Assembly (NCBI GenBank): GCA_032353305.1
Contig: JAUCNG010415466.1
Location: 1-10,207 of the forward strand
Reading direction: 5' to 3'
Source of the DNA: Cephalothrix spiralis
Lineage: Eukaryota; Nemertea; Palaeonemertea; Archinemertea; Cephalotrichidae
Length of the DNA: 10,207 bases
Positions 7,427 through 10,207 of this stretch are shown piece by piece. Every line of letters starts with the position of its first letter. The first letter of the stretch is position 1. Under the pieces are notes generated by a model. That model searched no databases. It saw nothing but the letters and a program-made list of their open reading frames with translations, and was not told where the DNA came from. Position numbers and translations under genes: made by a program.

Positions 7427-7453
7427 GAGAGAATCGTCCCCAAGGGATCTCTC
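7427..7453. repeat. Bulged hairpin GAGAGA-TCCC / GGGA-TCTCTC
   Basis: GAGAGA (7427-7432) and TCCC (7437-7440) pair with TCTCTC (7448-7453) and GGGA (7444-7447). This gives ten pairs with a 4-nt bulge (ATCG) in the left arm and a CAA loop. The three-base loop is tight. Confidence 0.5.
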
Positions 7454-8166
7454 CTCGACTGAACGATATTTTAGAAGAATTACGCTCCGATACATGTGCA
7501 CTGTGTTGAGTGTGACTCAGACCGTGGATTCTATTGGCATTTGATTCATTCACTTGGTTGATTTATAGATGAGATTTATGGATCCTGATCGGAACGCATC
7601 TGTAAAAGAATGCGATCAGATACAAGGGATTCGATAAAGAGATGGCATTTTTACCCCAACCTCAAATCATAAATTCACTTAATCGAAATAATGGCTGTTT
7701 TGTTCAGGAGCGTTCCCTCTATTCTTAGCATCCTTCCTTTGTTTTTATCGACAAAGATTTATCACAGGATAATTGATAGCTTCGCAAAATGAATAGACAG
7801 TAGTAAGTTTTGGCGTAGATAGATTGCAAAACAGACAATTGTGGAAATGAAAGTACGTTCTGTTTCTCGTATGAATGACAGCCGAGTTTATTAATTTGGC
7901 ATAAGATTCACTACCCATGAGGATAGGATGGCTGGAGAAAAGACAAATCATATATAATGGACAATAAAATAAATGATAATGGGGATGCTGTGGAACTTTT
8001 TACAACTAAGCGGAGTTTGTTTACGACCATAGTACTACTATCATCTATTTTTGATACTATACAGAGTTGTAATAGAATTAACAATAATATATCATCTTAT
8101 TACACATCGAAGAATGTGAACAAGTTTATGAATGAATGGAAGTGGATGACCTAGCTTTTGTAATTT
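7454..8166. other. Non-coding stretch, one 65-codon frame of unknown status
   Basis: A plus-strand ATG frame at 7957-8154 (65 codons) has no recognisable motif and no supporting promoter or splice pattern, so I do not call it a gene. A minus-strand 68-codon frame ends nearby at 7745. Apart from the hairpin at 7586-7618, nothing else stands out. Confidence 0.45.
7586..7618. repeat. Bulged hairpin TGATC-CGCAT / ATGCGATCA
   Basis: TGATC (7586-7590) and CGCAT (7595-7599) together complement ATGCGATCA (7610-7618), with a 4-nt insert (GGAA) in the left arm and a ten-base loop. The design resembles the hairpin at 7427-7453: about nine or ten pairs and a left-arm 4-nt bulge. The resemblance may be coincidental. 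Confidence 0.45.
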
Positions 8167-8301
8167 AACAATAAGCCTATTGCACAAGTACAACGCTTGA
8201 CCTAACGCAAACAATAAGCCTATTGTTCAGATACAACGCTTGTCCTAACGCAAACAATAAAGCTTGTGTGCGATATACGTTACGCTTGACCTAATGCGAA
8301 T
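8167..8301 (+). repeat. 43-bp tandem repeat, about three units
   Basis: AACAATAAGCCTATTG starts at 8167 and 8210, and a third, altered copy starts at 8253, a period of 43. Each unit ends with an ACGCTTGNCCTAANGC block (starting near 8193, 8236 and 8282). Units 1 and 2 are close to identical, while unit 3 has substitutions and three extra bases. CAATA-AGCC-TATTG inside units 1 and 2 is an inverted repeat. This is a clear minisatellite-like array with no coding content. Confidence 0.85.
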
Positions 8302-8363
8302 AATAATTGTGAAGGCGCGTAACAATGAGTTATTCAAATGTATTTGTCTAGCTTCAAATTAAT

Positions 8364-8381
8364 GTCGTTACGGTCGGCCAC
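8364..8381. repeat. Dispersed GC-rich 18-mer, copy 3 of the motif
   Basis: GTCGTTACGGTCGGCCAC matches 5625-5642 at 17 of 18 positions in the same orientation, 2.7 kb away. It lies about 60 bp past the 43-bp tandem array. The flanks are only faintly similar, so the shared unit appears short. Confidence 0.6.
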
Positions 8382-8877
8382 AGATAATTCAACATTAATA
8401 TCTCAAACTCAATTTGTATATATTCCTACATAAATATGATCATACATTATTGCAGTTTAAGATACAATTCAGTATCATAATATTGGGATCGTTTGACAGT
8501 TTCTGAGAATTTAACATGTTTATTAAGTTATCTTATGGAAATGTATTACGGCAGATATCATTCCCGCCAACTAGCGTGACAGAATCATCGGTATTTTCCC
8601 GGATTTCTAGGAAAGAGATGTCGTATAATCTTATACGATCTCAGGATATTTTGCAAAATGCATTGTCACAATAATCTACAAATTTTCTCTTGTTTTGATT
8701 TTCATTATGAAATTTCTTCAGAATCATTATAAAATATTCAAAATATTTTGTTTTTGGTTTCAGTAACCACGTGTGACAAACATTAATTAACAAAATAATT
8801 AGCAACCGATTTGAATCTGCTGATTCTACTTAATAATATGCTAGCCTACATCAGACTCAGATGAATCAAACAAATTA
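8382..8877. other. AT-rich non-coding stretch
   Basis: No gene, RNA or repeat is recognised. There are only small local dyads, such as TCGTATAATC followed by TTATACGATC around 8620-8640. Confidence 0.5.
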
Positions 8878-8931
8878 AACATGAAGCCTATATTTGATTA
8901 ATAATTTTTTAATTATTTCGAATTCATGTTT
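8878..8931. repeat. Nested AT-rich inverted repeats
   Basis: AAACATGAA (8878-8886) is exactly complementary to TTCATGTTT (8923-8931). Between them AATAATT and AATTATT face each other around a T-run near 8900-8915. A 54-bp nested dyad results. AT-rich palindromes of this sort can extrude as cruciforms or mark miniature element ends. No function is shown. Confidence 0.55.
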
Positions 8932-9000
8932 ATCAACATGAAAATGTTAAAATGCATTTTGTTAAACAACACTTTTAATTAAGTTACTGACAGTATATAC

Positions 9001-9128
9001 ACATGTACATGTATAATAATGTTTTAAACCAAATATATAGTAATTAGTAATTATCAACGTTTAAAACCAATGTATGATGACCGCGTTTATAACCAAATAT
9101 ATATTAACGTTTAAAACCAAAAATATTA
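9001..9128 (+). repeat. ACATGTACATGT palindrome and 24-26 bp tandem repeat
   Basis: A perfect 12-bp palindrome at 9001-9012 precedes an array whose unit contains CGTTTAAAACCAA. Unit anchors are at 9019 (ATGTTTTAAACCAA), 9057, 9083 and 9107, giving intervals of 38, 26 and 24. The long first interval holds an extra TAATTAGTAATTA. Most units continue with ATATAT-rich sequence. It is a short, degenerate AT-rich array. Confidence 0.7.
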
Positions 9129-9278
9129 ACTTATTTTTGTAAATTTAAATATTAAAATTCCATGCAAAATTTCTATTACCAAAACTTAATTTGTAAAATA
9201 ACAAACTCCTTTCATAATTTTATGAATAATTGTTAAATTCATGTTAATTTCATATTATCACCTTACCTCAAATATGTC

Positions 9279-9515
9279 ATGTATGTATATACTTCCGTTT
9301 GGACACATTTACGAGAAATCCGATTTCCTGCAACACTTAACACTTTGATGACAATATTGCAATCAGCGAGGAGCATCGGGAGTGATGTGTTTTCACGGCC
9401 ACCCGCGCATCAACTAACTCATCTGATGAATCGGCGCTGCACGCGGCAATTCGCTGCAAGTAAACGCATTCCATCACTCGCTCTGAGATTATCCAAACCC
9501 ATTCTTACGAGCTAG
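9279..9515 (+). other. CpG-rich islet overlapping a 78-codon open frame
   Basis: Positions 9361-9480 are about 54% G+C with roughly twelve CpG dinucleotides, in sharp contrast to the AT-rich rest of the window. A plus-strand frame from ATG at 9279 to the stop after 9512 spans it and encodes an Arg/Ser/Leu-rich peptide with no recognisable domain. The other frames are broken by stops. Candidates are a short coding or untranslated exon, a promoter-associated CpG-rich patch, or a fragment of an inserted element with different composition. I do not assign a protein. Confidence 0.3.
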
Positions 9516-9549
9516 CACTGAAATCGATAATTCTCAAAAGGTTTTCTCT

Positions 9550-9689
9550 CTGAATGAACAATGACCATGTACGGAGTATTGTTCGTTTATTATTTGCTTG
9601 CTCTATACTAATCCGATCTCGACAGTTTATTGGACTCCTGTGATTAGTGGTAGTAAAGAAAAAATTCTTCTGAATGAGTCCTGAATGAG
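9550..9689 (+). repeat. Three CTGAATGA copies, two in an 11-bp tandem
   Basis: CTGAATGAG occurs at 9670-9678 and 9681-9689 (period 11), and CTGAATGA is also present at 9550-9557. It is a minor local duplication with no stated function. Confidence 0.5.
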
Positions 9690-9710
9690 AGATTTGAGAT
9701 AGTTATAGAA

Positions 9711-9733
9711 ACAACTACAACAACAACAACAAC
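9711..9733 (+). repeat. CAA microsatellite
   Basis: ACAACT is followed by five consecutive ACAACA-type triplets (ACA/CAA phase) and ends in ACC. This is a short simple-sequence repeat with one interruption. In a coding frame it would give Gln, Asn or Thr runs, but no open frame supports that here. Confidence 0.9.
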
Positions 9734-10207
9734 CACTAATTCAGGCATGCCCACGGAGGAAGGTCTACCTTAACCCATATGAAAAATTAACACGTCGGTT
9801 TTAGAAGAATGGCAATCAAAGAATTGATCAATTAAAAAAGATAAGAATGAATTGTAAAGCTGTTTAGTTCTTGTTGGATATCATTGTTAATAATAGACTA
9901 AATTACCATATAGTATGCTTGGTTAAAATTGTGCATCCGAGGTATTGTGTCAAAAACAATGCTTAAAACACAGGGAAGCCGTTGGAGAATAGTACACACA
10001 AAAAAAAATATTTTCGACCGTGATAGATAATCCCTTTAAATATGAATTTTTTGAAGGTTTTTTATTGGAGGAGGTGTTATCATTTTCCCGCTAGGTGTTT
10101 AATGTGCTGTCCAAAGATTTTAAAGAGTTTTTCAACTTATTTGGAGGGCGTCAGATGACTGGCACAAATAGACATAGACGGTCCACTATATGAGCATTTA
10201 CCTTCAG
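9734..10207. other. Non-coding stretch to the window edge
   Basis: No gene is recognised. A 33-codon plus-strand open segment near 9993-10091 ends at TAG and has a somewhat protein-like tail (NPFKYEFFEGFLLEEV), but it is too short to interpret. Poly-A-rich sequence at 10000-10008 precedes it. Confidence 0.45.

Noticed and set aside
7957-8154. 65-codon plus-strand frame with a hydrophobic middle
   Set aside because: The short TTIVLLSSIF stretch is too short for a confident membrane segment, and nothing else supports a gene.
8167-8301. CRISPR array
   Set aside because: The 43-bp period is a contiguous repeat without unique spacers, and the context is eukaryotic.

Overview
The window looks like nuclear intergenic or intronic DNA from a eukaryote. 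It is AT-rich (roughly one-third G+C by eye). Its longest stop-free reading frame is about 100 codons, it has no operon-like packing, and its texture is of short degenerate tandem repeats, hairpins, one microsatellite and a tRNA-derived SINE-like remnant. An invertebrate animal is my best guess, but nothing here fixes the lineage. No protein family, rRNA, intact tRNA, CRISPR array or full-length transposon could be recognised on either strand.

Layout. Positions 1-754 are featureless. A dyad-rich block at 755-1034 opens with a perfect 12-bp inverted repeat and has many GTCTA/TAGAC pentamers. Positions 1046-1990 hold a small hairpin and a loose cluster of octamer-like motifs. A diverged dispersed repeat occurs at 1996-2040 and again at 5266-5310. 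A strong GC-containing hairpin (16 pairs, 5-nt loop) sits at 2334-2373. Minus-strand 3567-3346 is the best exon candidate: 74 codons between good splice-like signals, product unknown. Positions 3790-4035 form a degenerate 61-62 bp tandem array, followed by T-tracts in ten-base register at 4101-4200; this is the best candidate for intrinsically curved DNA.

A rare GC-rich word, GTCGGCCAC, recurs at 5470, 5634 and 8373, two of these inside an 18-mer matching at 17 positions. Minus-strand 6390-6322 is a tRNA-like 3' half with a B-box and a Pol III-type T-run. Two perfect or near-perfect short tandem duplications follow at 6430 and 6591. Positions 7022-7115 and 7427-7618 carry inverted repeats. 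A 43-bp tandem repeat lies at 8167-8301 and AT-rich palindromes and a 24-26 bp repeat at 8878-9128. A CpG-rich islet lies near 9361-9480 and a CAA microsatellite at 9711-9733. The remainder shows nothing I can name.

No group of genes working together can be claimed, and I found no evidence for a new multi-gene system. The items most worth checking are the exon candidate, the phased-tract block, the recurring GTCGGCCAC motif and the 2334-2373 hairpin.
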